From assembly GCA_964036045.1 (NCBI GenBank), contig OZ038382.1, positions 74,324,687 to 74,388,686 on the forward strand: a DNA stretch of 64,000 nt, given 5' to 3'. The notes below the pieces were generated by a model. The model did not search any database. It worked only from the letters and a program-made list of their open reading frames with translations, and had not been told where the DNA came from. The DNA is from Eutreptiella sp. 'Long Island Sound 2002' (Eukaryota; Euglenozoa; Euglenophyceae; Eutreptiales; Eutreptiaceae). The stretch's first letter is position 1; each line of letters starts with the position of its first letter. The position numbers and the translations under genes were made by a program. This document shows positions 1 through 12,250 of this stretch, piece after piece.

Positions 1-122
1 CCATGATTTCAGATCGATTTGTCGTGCCAGAAATCGAAATCGCAAATCCGCCAGATGCCATTTGACAGGCACGCGCGCGCGCCAGCAGCAGCGTGCACAA
101 TTGGGAGGATTTTTTGGGTATG

Positions 123-150
123 ACGAACGACGACGACGACGACGACGACC
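123..150. repeat. (CGA)n microsatellite inside satellite unit 1
   Basis: A GACGAAC start runs into repeated GAC triplets. The same spot in every unit carries a microsatellite, but the motif differs between units: trinucleotide here and near 763, 1403, 5415 and 9075, interrupted (GACAAC)n near 2035, 2680 and 4560, and tetranucleotide (GAAC)n in other units. Confidence 0.9.
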
Positions 151-183
151 ATATCACAATTAAATATATTAACTAGTGCGAAT

Positions 184-204
184 GCCCGCGCTTGAAGCGC
201 GGGC
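184..204. repeat. Perfect 21-nt palindrome of the satellite (first of ~19 copies)
   Basis: Arms GCCCGCGCTT and AAGCGCGGGC flank a single central G, giving a 10-bp GC-rich stem. Copies with intact arms begin near 184, 824, 1464, 2103, 2742, 3775, 4630, 5484, 6557, 7823, 8493, 9147, 10174, 11052, 11914, 12114, 12993 and 13816; one degraded copy lies near 9343 (CCCCGTGCTT left arm). It always follows AATTAAATATA(T/A)TAACTAGTGCGAAT or a close variant and precedes a run of ATATCACC repeats. It is the most conserved part of the unit while the microsatellite 30-60 bp upstream varies freely. Confidence 0.93.
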
Positions 205-3200
205 CATATCACCAAATCACCATAGCACCATATCTGACACCGCACCGCATTCCACATATTCAATACAACACACCTCATGTCCCGTACCTCATATCCCGTG
301 CCACCTGACTCATGTCTCAAACATCATATCCCGTACTCTATGAGTGAAACTTACCCCTCCTAAACTGTACTCTGACAGCACATTTAACACCGCGATTCGC
401 ATAATCCATATTTCCAAACACATCACCCATACCTCACACTGTGTACAACATACCGCATATCCCGTACCTGGTATCCCGTACCTCATGACTCATGTCTCAA
501 ACCTCATATCCCGTACTGTATAAGGGAGAGAACTGTCGCCACTGCTGCCTGTTGGCTAAAATCGCCAAAAGTCAACAGGCGGGATTATTCGTGCAGATAC
601 CCGGATAATCGATAGTACAGTACATACAAATTACATGAATCCATGATTTCAGATCGATTTGTCGTGCAAGAAATCGAAATCGCAAATCCGCCAGATGCCA
701 TTTGACAGGCACGCGCGCGCGCCAGCAGCAGCGTGCACAATTGGGAGGATTTTTTGGGTATGACGAACGACGACGACGACGACGACGACCATATCACAAT
801 TAAATATATTAACTAGTGCGAATGCCCGCGCTTGAAGCGCGGGCCATATCACCAAATCACCATAGCACCATATCTGACACCGCACCGCATTCCACATATT
901 CAATACAACACACCTCATGTCCCGTACCTCATATCCCGTGCCACCTGACTCATGTCTCAAACATCATATCCCGTACTCTATGAGTGAAACTTACCCCTCC
1001 TAAACTGTACTCTGACAGCACATTTGACACCGCGATTCGCATAATCCATATTTCAAAACACATCACCCATACCTCACACTGTGTACAACATACCGCATAT
1101 CCCGTACCTGGTATCCCGTACCTCATGACTCATGTCTCAAACCTCATATCCCGTACTGTATAAGGGAGAGAACTGTCGCCACTCCTGCCTGTTGGCTAAA
1201 ATCGCCAAAAGTCAACAGGCGGGATTATTCGTGCAGATACCCGGATAATCGATAGTACAGTACATACAAATTACATGAATCCATGATTTCAGATCGATTT
1301 GTCGTGCCAGAAATCGAAATCGCAAATCCGCCAGATGCCATTTGACGGGCACGCGCGCGCGCCAGCAGCAGCGTGCACAATTGGGAGGATTTTTTGGGTA
1401 TGACGAACGACGACGACGACGACGACGACCATATCACAATTAAATATATTAACTAGTGCGAATGCCCGCGCTTGAAGCGCGGGCCATATCACCATATCAC
1501 CATAGCACCATATCTCACACCGCACCGCATTTCACATACCCAATACAACACACCTCATGTCCCGTACCTCATATCCCGTGCCACCTTACTCATGTCTCAA
1601 ACATCATATCCCATACTCTATGAGTGAAACTTACCCCTCCTAAACTGCACTCTGATAGCACATTTGACACCGCGATTCGCATAATCCATATTTCCAAACA
1701 CATCACCCATACCTCACACTGTGTACAACATACCGCATATCCCGTACCTCGTATCCCGTACCTCATGACTCATGTCTCAAACCTGATATCCCGTACTCTG
1801 TAAGCGAGAGAACTGTCGCCACTGCTGCCTGTTGGCTAGAATCGCCAAAAGTGAACAGATACCCGGATAATCGATTGTGGAGTACATACAGATTTTTGAA
1901 ACACGTGATACCATGATTTCAGATCGATTTGTCGTGCCAGAAATCGAAATCGCAAATCCGCCAGATGCCATTTGACGGGCACGCGCGCGCGCCAGCAGCA
2001 GCGTGCACATTTGGGAGGATTTTTTGGGTATGACGAACGACGACAACGACGACAACGACGACGACATCCATACCACAATTAAATATATTAGCTAGTGCGA
2101 ATGCCCGCGCTTGAAGCGCGGGCCATATCACCATATCACCATAGCACCATATCTCACACTGCACCGCATTTCACATACCCAATACAACACACCTCATGTC
2201 CCGTACCTCATATCCCGTGCCACCTTACTCATGTCTCAAACATCATATCCCATACTCTATGAGTGAAACTTACCCCTCCTAAACTGCACTCTGAAAGCAC
2301 ATTTGACACCGCGATTCGCATAATCCATATTTCCAAACACATCACCCATACCTCACACTGTGTACAACATACCGCATATCCCGTACCTCGTATCCCGTAC
2401 CTCATGACTCATGTCTCAAACCTCATATCCCGTACTCTGTAAGCGAGAGAACTGTCGCCACTGCTGCCTGTTGGCTAAAATCGCCAAAAGTGAACAGATA
2501 CCCGGATAATCGATTTTGAAGTACATACAGATTTTTAAAACACGTGATACCATGATTTCAGATCGATTTGTCGTGCCAGAAATCGAAATCGCAAATCCGC
2601 CAGATGCCATTTGACGGGCACGCGCGCGCGCCAGCAGCAGCGTGCACATTTAAGAGGATTTTTTGGGTATGACGAACGACGACAACGACGAGAACGACGA
2701 CGACATCCATACCACAATTAAATATATTAGCTAGTGCGAATGCCCGCGCTTGAAGCGCGGGCCATATCACCATATCACCATAGCACCATATCTCACACTG
2801 CACCGCATTTCGCAAACCCAATACAACACACCTCATGTCCTGTACCTCATATCCCGTGCCACATGACTCATGTCTCAAACATCATATCCCGTACTCTATG
2901 AGTGAAATTTACCCCTCCTAAACTGTACTCTGACACCACGTTTGACACCGCAATTCGCATAATCCATATTTCCAAACACATCACCCATACCTCACACTGT
3001 GTACAACATACCGCATATCCCCTACCTCGTATCCCGTACCTCATGGCTCATGTCTCAAACCTCATATCCCGTACTCTATCAAACTTCATATCCCGTACTC
3101 TATGAGTGAAATTTACCCCTCCTAAACTGTACTCTGACACCACATTTGACACCGCGATTCGCATAATCCATATTTCCAAACACATCACCCATGCCTCACA

Positions 3201-5643
3201 CTGTGTACTACATACCGCATATCCCGTACCTCGTATCCCGTACCTCATGACTCATGTCTCAAACCTCATATCTCGTACTCCATGAGTAAGATATACCCCT
3301 CCTAAACTGTACTCTGACACCACATTTGACACCGCGATTCCCATAATCCATATTTCCAAACACATCACCCATACCTCACACTGTGTACAACATACCGCAC
3401 ATCCCGTACCGGGTATCCCGTACCTCATGACTCATGTCTCAAACCTTATATCCCGTACTCTATAAGCGAGAGAACTGTCGCCACTGCTGCCTGTTGGCTA
3501 AAATCGCCAAAATTGAACAGGCGGGATTATTCGTGCAGATACCGGGAAAATCGATTGTACAGTACATTCAAATTACATGAATCCATGATTTCAGATCGAT
3601 TTGTCGTGCCAGCAATCGAAATCGCAAATCCGCCAGATGCCATTTGACGGGCACGCGCGCGCGCCAGCAGCAGCGTGCACAATTGGGCGGATTTTTTGGG
3701 TATCACGAACTACGACGAACGAACGAACGAACGAACGAACCTTACCACAATTAAATATATTAACTAGTGCGAATGCCCGCGCTTGAAGCGCGGGCCATAT
3801 CACCATATCACCATAGCACCATATCTCACAATGCACCGCACTTCGCAAACCCAATACAACACACCTCATGTCCCATACCTCATATCCCGTGCCACATGAC
3901 TCATGTCTCAAACATCATATCCCGTACTCTATGAGTAAAATTTACCCCTCCTAAACTGTACTCTGACACCACGTTTGACACCGCAATTCGCATAATCCAT
4001 ATTTCCAAACACATCACCCATACCTCACACTGTGTACAACATACCGCATATCCCGTACCTCGTATCCCGTACCTCATGACTCATGTCTCAAACCTCATAT
4101 CCCGTACTCCATCAAACATCATATCCCGTACTCTATGAGTGAAATATACCCCTCCTAAACTGTACTCTGACACCACATTTGACACCGCGATTCGCATATT
4201 CCATATTTCCTAACACATCACCCATGCCTCACACTGTGTACAACATACCGCATATCCCGTACCTCGTATCCCGTACCTCATGACTCATGTATCCAACCTC
4301 ATATCCCGTACTCTATAAGCGAGAGCGCCACTGCTGCCTATTGGCTAAAATCGCCGAAAGTCAACAGGCGGGATCATTCGTGCAGATACCCGGATAATCG
4401 ATTGTGCAGTACATACAGATTTTTAGAACACATGATTCCATGATTTCAGATCGATTTCTCGTGCCAGAAATCGAAATCGCAAATCCGCCAGATGCCATTT
4501 GACGGGCACGCGCGCGCGCCAGCAGCAGCGTGCACAATTGGGAGGATTTTTTGGGTATGACGAACGACGACAACGACGACAACGATGACGACATCCATAC
4601 CACAATTAAATATATTAACTAGTGCCAATGCCCGCGCTTGAAGCGCGGGCCATATCACCGTATCACCATAGCACCATATCTCACACCGCACCGCATTTCA
4701 CATACCCAATACAACACACCTCATGTCCCGTACCTCATACCCCGTGCCACATGACTCATGTCTCAAATATCATATCCCGTACTCTATGAGTGAAATATAC
4801 CCCTCCTAAATTGTACTCTGACACCACATTTGACACCGCAATTCGCATATTCCATATTTCCAAACACATCACCCATACCTCACACTGTGTACAACATACC
4901 GCATATCCCGTACCTCGTATCCCGTACCTCATGACTCATGTCTTAAACCTCATATCCCGGACTCTATCAAACATCATATCCCGTACTCTATGAGTGAGAT
5001 ATACCCCTCCTAAACTGTACCCTGACACCACATTTGACACCGCGATTCACATATTCCATATTTCCAAACAAATCACCCGTGCCTCACACTGTGTACAACA
5101 TACCGCATATCCCGTACCTCCTATCCCGTACCTCATGACTCATGTCTCAAACCTCATATCCCGTACTCTATAAGCGAGAGCGCCACTGCTGCCTGTTGGC
5201 TAAAATCGCCAAAAGTCAACAGGCGGGATTATTCGTGCAGATACCCTGATGATCGATTGTGCAGTACATACAGGTTTTCAAAACACATGATTCCATGATT
5301 TCAGATCGATTTCTCGTGCCAGAAATCGAAATCGCAAATCCGCCAGATGCCATTGGACGGGCACGCGCGCGCCAGCAGCAGCGTGCACAATTGGGAGGAT
5401 TTTTTGGGTATGACGAACGACGACGACGACGACGAACGAACGAACGAACCATACCACAATTAAATATAATAACTAGCGCGAATGCCCGCGCTTGAAGCGC
5501 GGGCCATATCACCGTATCACCATAGCACCATATCTCACACTGCACCGCATTTCACATACCCAATACAACACACCTCATGTCCCGTACCTCATATCCCGTG
5601 CCACATGACTCATGTCTCAAACATCATATCCCCTACTCTATGA

Positions 5644-6235
5644 GTGAAATTTACCCCTCCTAAACTGTACTCTGACACCACATTTGACACCGCAATTCGC
5701 ATAATCCATATTTCCAAACACATCACCCATACCTCACACTGTGTACAACATACCGCATATCCCGTACCTCGTATCCCGTACCTCATGACTCATGTCTCAA
5801 ACCTCATATCCCGGACTCTATCAAACATCACATCCCGTACTCTATGAGTGAAATATACCCCTCCTAAGCTGTACTCTGACACCACATTTGACACCGCAAT
5901 TCGCATAATCCATATTTCCAAACACATCACCCATACCTCACACTGTGTACAACATACCGCATATCCCGTACCTCGTATCCCGTACCTCATGACTCATGTC
6001 TCAAACCTCATATCCCGGACTCTATCAAACATCATATCCCGTACTCTATGAGTGAAATATACCCCTCCTAAGCTGTACTCTGACACCACATTTGACACCG
6101 CGATTCGCATAATCCATATTTCCAAACACATCACCCATGCCTCACACTGTGTACAACATACCGCATATCCCGTACCTCATATCCCGTACCTCATGACTCA
6201 TGTCTCAAACCTCATATCCCGTACTCTATAAGCAG
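5644..6235. repeat. Three tandem copies of the ~204-bp satellite sub-repeat
   Basis: Copies start near 5640, 5844 and 6048, each opening with a TGAGTGAAAT(T/A)TACCCCTCC motif and ending in CATATCCCG(T/G)ACTCTAT. Inside each copy a shorter phrase of the type (C)ATATCCCGTACCTC is itself repeated three to four times, giving a third level of repetition. Other units hold one or two copies; the number of copies sets the unit length class. Confidence 0.88.
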
Positions 6236-6483
6236 GAGGGCCACTGCTGCCTGTTGGCTAAAATCGCCAAAAGTCAACAGGCGGGATTATTCGTGCAGAT
6301 ACCCGGATAATCGATTGTGCAGTACATACAGGTTTTCAAACACATGATTCCATGATTTCAGGTTGATTTCTCGTACCAGAAATCGAAATCGCAAATCCGC
6401 CGGATGCCATTTGATGGGCACGCACGCGCGCTAGCAGCAGCGTGCACAATTGGGAGGACTTTTTGGGTATGACGAACGACGAC

Positions 6484-6520
6484 GAACGAACGAACGAACG
6501 AACGAACGAACGAACGAACG
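6484..6520. repeat. (GAAC)n tetranucleotide microsatellite inside a satellite unit
   Basis: About nine GAAC repeats occupy the position held by (GAC)n in the first units. Similar (GAAC)n runs lie near 3715-3740, 8418-8458, 10108-10140 and 10975-11013; the last is mixed with GCAC. Confidence 0.9.
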
Positions 6521-6839
6521 TCCATACCACAATTAAATATATTAACTAGTGCGAATGCCCGCGCTTGAAGCGCGGGCCATATCACCGTATCACCATAGCA
6601 CCATATCTCACACTGCACCGCATTTCACATACCCAATACAACACACCTCATGTCCCGTACCTCATATCCCGTGCCACATGACTCATGTCTCAAACATCAT
6701 ATCCCGTACTCTATGAGTGAAATTTACCCCTCCTAAATTGTACTCTGACACCACATTTGAAACCGCAATTCGCATATTCCATATTTCCAAACACATCACC
6801 CATGCCTCACACTGTGTACAACATACCGCATATCCCGTA

Positions 6840-7019
6840 CCTCCCAGACATCGCATTTGCAATTCCAAAACGCAAATCCAAATTGCATTTGCAAATCAAA
6901 AATTTCCACAGGCAGCACGCGCGCGCGCCAGCAGGAGCGTGCACAATTGGGCGGATTTTTTGGGTATGACGAACGACGACGACAAACGACGACGAACCAT
7001 AGCACAATTAAATATAATA
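6840..7019. repeat. Variant satellite lead-in with ATTTGCAAAT motifs
   Basis: The usual sub-repeat stops at about 6843. A different lead-in rich in CGCATTTGCAAATC-like words then joins the standard CGCGCG/CAGCAG module and a (CGA)n run. The same lead-in reappears at about 7650-7730, so this variant half-unit flanks the non-satellite insert on both sides. Confidence 0.75.
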
Positions 7020-7650
7020 ACGAGAACTGCGTTATGCTCATGATCGCTTTCGACTTCAAAACGACGGCAAGTCCAAAGCTCAAACTGCGAACAACACAAC
7101 TCGAAACAACACCTGATCATCTGTCATGCACAGTAGTCTTCGAGTTTTTCAACACGTCCGACGTTTCTTTCAGCGCGGCCAATAGTTCGTCGTTGGTTTT
7201 GAGGCACCTCTGTTCTCTTCTTCATCTCCTCTTCATCCATGTCCTTTTCTTCCTCCTCCAACTGCTTCTTTTCCTCTTCCTTGGCCTTTTGCTCCTCTTC
7301 AACCTTTCTCGCATTCAAGAAGCTCAACATTTCGATTACGATCACTGTTACAAAGGAGGTAGAAAGAATGGTTTTCAACATGTGTTACATGTTTGTTTTT
7401 TCTAATCATGTTCATTCTAACCAAATCAAAATCTAAATCTAAAAATCTTCACTGAGTGACGTGTTGCCCGCTAAAGCATGCATCATCAGTCATTGTCATC
7501 ACTGGACTGCATCACTACCCATCAAGTGCATCAGAACGTTTGACCGGGCGGTTTGCGGACCGGCCGGATCCGTTACCGCCTGCAGCAAAACCCTAAATGC
7601 TGCGCACAGTATCAGTATTCGAAAAACAAAAGTACATTTGCAAATCTAAC
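7020..7650. other. Non-satellite segment inside the array
   Basis: About 630 bp bear no resemblance to the satellite. The segment lies between two copies of the ATTTGCAAAT variant half-unit (6840-7019 and about 7650-7815), as if satellite DNA had been duplicated around it or it had been captured between two variant units. It contains one small minus-strand ORF, listed separately. Confidence 0.7.
7124..7381 (-). CDS. Small putative membrane/coiled-coil protein, uncertain
   Basis: An 85-codon ORF with ATG at 7381 and TGA at 7124-7126. Residues ~1-23 form one hydrophobic segment (TILSTSFVTVIVIEMLSFL). Residues ~25-60 are extremely rich in Glu and Lys with Met/Leu spacing suited to a coiled coil, and the tail is basic. 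A TAA two codons upstream limits extension. The layout, a hydrophobic helix followed by a charged coiled coil, recalls the C-terminal part of OPA3-like mitochondrial proteins, but I see no diagnostic motif. It may be a last exon, a captured fragment or a chance ORF. It lies in the only unique DNA of the array. Confidence 0.3.
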   Translation of the reverse strand: MLKTILSTSFVTVIVIEMLSFLNARKVEEEQKAKEEEKKQLEEEEKDMDEEEMKKRTEVPQNQRRTIGRAERNVGRVEKLEDYCA

Positions 7651-7815
7651 ATTCCCAGACATCGCATTTGCAAATCTAAAAACGCATTTGCAAATCCAAA
7701 ATTTCCACAGGCAGCACGCGCGCGCGCCAGCAGCAGCGAGCACAATTGGGAGGATTTTTTGGGTATGACGAACGACGACGACAGCGACGACCATACCACA
7801 ATTAAATATAACTAG
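7650..7815. repeat. Second copy of the variant satellite half-unit
   Basis: It repeats the CAGACATCGCATTTGCAA lead-in seen at 6844, then returns to the standard CGCGCG/CAGCAG module, a short (CGA)n and the palindrome at 7823. The regular array resumes after it. Confidence 0.75.
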
Positions 7816-10800
7816 TGCGAATGCCCGCGCTTGAAGCGCGGGCCATATCACCATATCACCATAGCACCATATCTCACACCGCACCGCATTTCACATACCC
7901 AATACAACACACCTCATGTCCCGTACCTCATATCCCGTGCCACTTGACTCATGTCTCAAACATCATATCCCGTACTCTATGAGTGAAATTTACCCCTCCT
8001 AAACTGTACTCTGACAGCACATTTGACACCGCGATTCTCATAATCCATATTTCCAAACACATCACCCATACCTCACACTGTGTACAACATACCGCATATC
8101 CCGTACCTCGTATCCCGTACCTCATGACTCATGTCTCAAACCTCATATCCCGTACTCTATAAGCGAGAGAACTGTCACCACTGCTGCCTGTTGGCTAAAA
8201 TCGCCAAAAGTGAACAGGCGGGATTGTTCGTGCAGATATCCGGATAATCGATTGTACAGTACATACAGATTTTAAAAAAAACGTGATCTCATGATTTCAG
8301 ATCGATTTGTCGTGCTAGAAATCGAAATCGCAAATCCGCCACATGCCATTCGACGGGCACGCGCGCGCGCCAGCAGCAGCGTGCACAATTGGGAGGATTT
8401 TTTGGCCATGACGAACGACGACGAACGAACGAACGAACGAACGAACGAACGAACGAACCTTACCACAATTAAATATATTAACTAGTGCGAATGCCCGCGC
8501 TTGAAGCGCGGGCCATATCACCGTATCACCGTAGCACCATATCTCACACTGCACCGCATTTCACATACCCAATACAACACACCTCATGTCCCGTACCTCA
8601 TATCCCGTGCCACATGACTCATGTCTCAAACATCATATCCCGTACTCTATGAGTGAAATTTACCCCTTCTAAACTGTACTCTGACACCACATTTGACACC
8701 GCAATTCGCATAATCCATATTTCCAAACACATCACCCATACCTCACACTGTGTACAACTTACCGCATATCCCGTACCTCGTATCCCGTACCTCATGACTC
8801 ATGTCTCAAACCTCATATCCCGTACTCTATAAGCGAGAGCGCCACTGCTGCCTGTTGGCTAAAGTCGCCAAAAGTCAACAGGCGGGATTATTCGTGCAGA
8901 TACCCGGATAATCGATTGTGCAGTACATACAGGTTTTCAAAAAACATGATTTAATGATTTCAGATCGATTTCTCGTGCCACAAATCGAAATCGCAAATCC
9001 GCCAGATGCCATTTGACGGGCACGCGCGCGCGCCAGCAGCAGCGTGCACAATTGGGAGGATTTTTTGGGTATGACGAACGACGACGACGACGACGACGAC
9101 GAACGAACGAACCATAGCACAATTAAATATAATAACTAGTGCGAATGCCCGCGCTTGAAGCGCGGGCCATATCACCATATCACCATAGCACCATATCTCA
9201 CACCGCACCGCATTTCGCAGACCCAATACAACACACCTCATGTCCCGTACCTCATATCCCGTGCCACCTGACTCATGTCTCAAACATCATATCCCGTAGT
9301 CTATGAGTGAAATTTACCCCTCCTAAACTGTCTTTACCGTGGGAATCCCCGTGCTTGAAGCGCGGGCCATATCACCATATCACCAAAGCACCATATCTCA
9401 CACCGCACCGCATTTCGCATACCCAATACCACACACCTCATGTCCCGTACCTCATCTCCCGTGCCACCTGACTCATGTCTCCAACATCATATCCCGTACT
9501 CTATGAGTGAAACCTACCCCTCCTAAACTGTACTCTGACACCACATTTGACACCGCGATTCGCATAATCCATATTTCCAAACACATCACCCATACCTCAC
9601 ACTGTGTACAACATACCGCATATCCCGTACCTCGTATCCCGTACCACACTCAAACATCATATCCCGTACTCTATGAGTCAAATTTACCCCTCCTAAACTG
9701 TACTCTGACACCACATTTGACACCGCGATTCGCATAATCCATATTTCCAAACACATCACCCATACCTCACACTGTGTACAACATACCGCATATCCCGTAC
9801 CTCATATCCCGTACCTCATGACTCATGTCTCCAACCTCAAATCCCGTACTGTATAAGCGAGAGAACTGTCGCCACTGCTGCCTGTTGCCTAAAATCGCCA
9901 AAAGTCAACAGGCGGGATTATTCGTGCAGATACCCGGATAATCGATTGTACAGTACATTCAAATTACATGAATCCATGATTTCAGATCGATTTGTCGTGC
10001 CAGAAATCGAAATCGCAAATCCGCCAGATGCCATTTGACGGGCACGCGCGCGCGCCAGCAGCAGCGTGCACAATTGGGAGGATTTTTTGGGTATGACGAA
10101 CGACGACGAACGAACGAACGAACGAACGAACGAACGAACCTTACCACAATTAAATATAATAACTAGTGTGAATGCCCGCGCTTGAAGCGCGGGCCATATC
10201 ACTGTATCACCATAGCACCATATCTCACACTGCACCGCAATTCGCATACCCAATACAACACACCTCATGTCCCGTACCTCATATCCCGTGCCACATGACT
10301 CATGTCTCAAACCTCATATCCCGTACTCTATGAGTGAAACCTACCCCTCCTAAACTGTACTCTGACACCACATTTGACACCGCGATTCGCATAATCCATA
10401 TTTCCAAACACATCACCCATACCTCACACTGTGTACAACATACCGCATATCCCGTACCTCGTATCCCGTACCTCATGACTCATGTCTCAAACCTCATATC
10501 CCGGACTCTATCAAACATCATATCCCGTACTCTATGAGTGAAATATACCCCTCCTAAGCTGTACTCTGACACCACATTTGACACCGCGATTCGCATAATC
10601 CATATTTCCAAACACATCACCCATGCCTCACACTGTGTACAACATACCGCATATCCCGTACCTCGTATCCCGTACCTCATGACTCATGTCTCAAACCTCA
10701 TATCCCGTACTCTATAAGCGAGAGGGCCACTGCTGCCTGCCTATTGGCTAAAATCGCCAAAAGTCAACAGGCGGGATTATTCGTGCAGTTACCCGGACAA

Positions 10801-12113
10801 TCGATTGTGCAGTACATAATGGTTTTCAAAACACATGATTCCATGATTTCAGATCGATTTGTCGTGCCAGAAATCGAAATCGCAAATCCGCCAGATGCCA
10901 TTTGACGGGCACGCGCGCGCGCCAGCAGCAGCGTGCACAATTGGGTGGATGTTTTGGGTATGACGAACGACGACGAAGGAACGAACGAACGAACGCACGA
11001 ACGCACGAACGAACGTCCATACCACAATTAAATATAATAACTAGCGCGAATGCCCGCGCTTGAAGCGCGGGCCATATCACCGTATCACCATAGCACCATA
11101 TCTCACACTGCACCGCATTTCACATACCCAATACAACACACCTCATGTCCCGTACCTCATATCCCGTGCCACATGACTCATGTCTCAAACATCATATCCC
11201 GTACTCTATGTGTGAAATTTACCCCTCCTAAACTGCACCTTGACACCACATTTGACACCGCGATTCGCATAATCCATATTTCCAAACACATCACCCATAC
11301 CTCACACTGTGTACAACATACCGCAGATCCCGTACCTCGTATCCCGTACCTCATGACTCATGTCTCAAACCTCATATCCCGGACTCTATCAAACATCATA
11401 TCCCGTACTCTATGAGTGAAATATACCCCTCCTAAGCTGTACCCTGACACCACATTTGACACCGCGATTCGCATAATCCATATTTCCAAACACATCACCC
11501 ATGCCTCACATTGTGTACAACATACCGCATATCCCGTACCTCGTATCCCGTACCTCATGACTCATGTCTCAAACCTCATATCCCGTACTCCATAAGCGAG
11601 AGGGCCACTGCTGCCTGTTGGCTAAAATCGCCAAAAGTCAACAGGCGGGATTCTTCGTGCTGATACCCGGATAATCGATTGTACAGTACATACAGGTTTT
11701 CAAAACACATGATTCCATGATTTCAGATCGATTTCTCGTGCCAGAAATCGAAATCGCAAATCCGCCAGATGCCATTTGACGGGCACGCACGCGCGCCAGC
11801 AGCAGCGTGCACAATTGGGAGGATTTTTTGGGTATGACGAACGACGACGACAAACGACGACGACAAACGACGACGAACGAACCATAGCACAATTAAATAT
11901 AACTAGTGCGAATGCCCGCGCTTGAAGCGCGGGCCATATCACCATATCGCCATAGCACCATATCTCACACCGCACCGCATTTCGCATACCCAATACAACA
12001 CACCTCATGTCCCGTACCTCATATCCCGTGCCACCTGACTCATGTCTCAAACATCATATCCCGTACTCTATGAGTGAAATTTACTCCTGCTAAACTGTCT
12101 TTACCGTGCGAAT

Positions 12114-12250
12114 GCCCGCGCTTGAAGCGCGGGCCATATCACCATATCACCATAGAACCATATCTCACACTGCACCGCATTTCGCATACGCGGGCCATAT
12201 CACCATATCACCATAGCACCATATCTCACACTGCACCGCATTTCGCATAC
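12114..12250. repeat. Partial satellite unit with a ~70-bp tandem duplication
   Basis: A CTGTCTTTACCGTGCGAAT junction joins a truncated sub-repeat directly to the palindrome, skipping the module with the microsatellite; a matching junction lies near 9332. The segment from CGCGGGCCATATCACC to CATTTCGCATA then occurs twice in tandem, so the second palindrome retains only its right arm. This looks like unequal exchange within the array. Confidence 0.7.
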
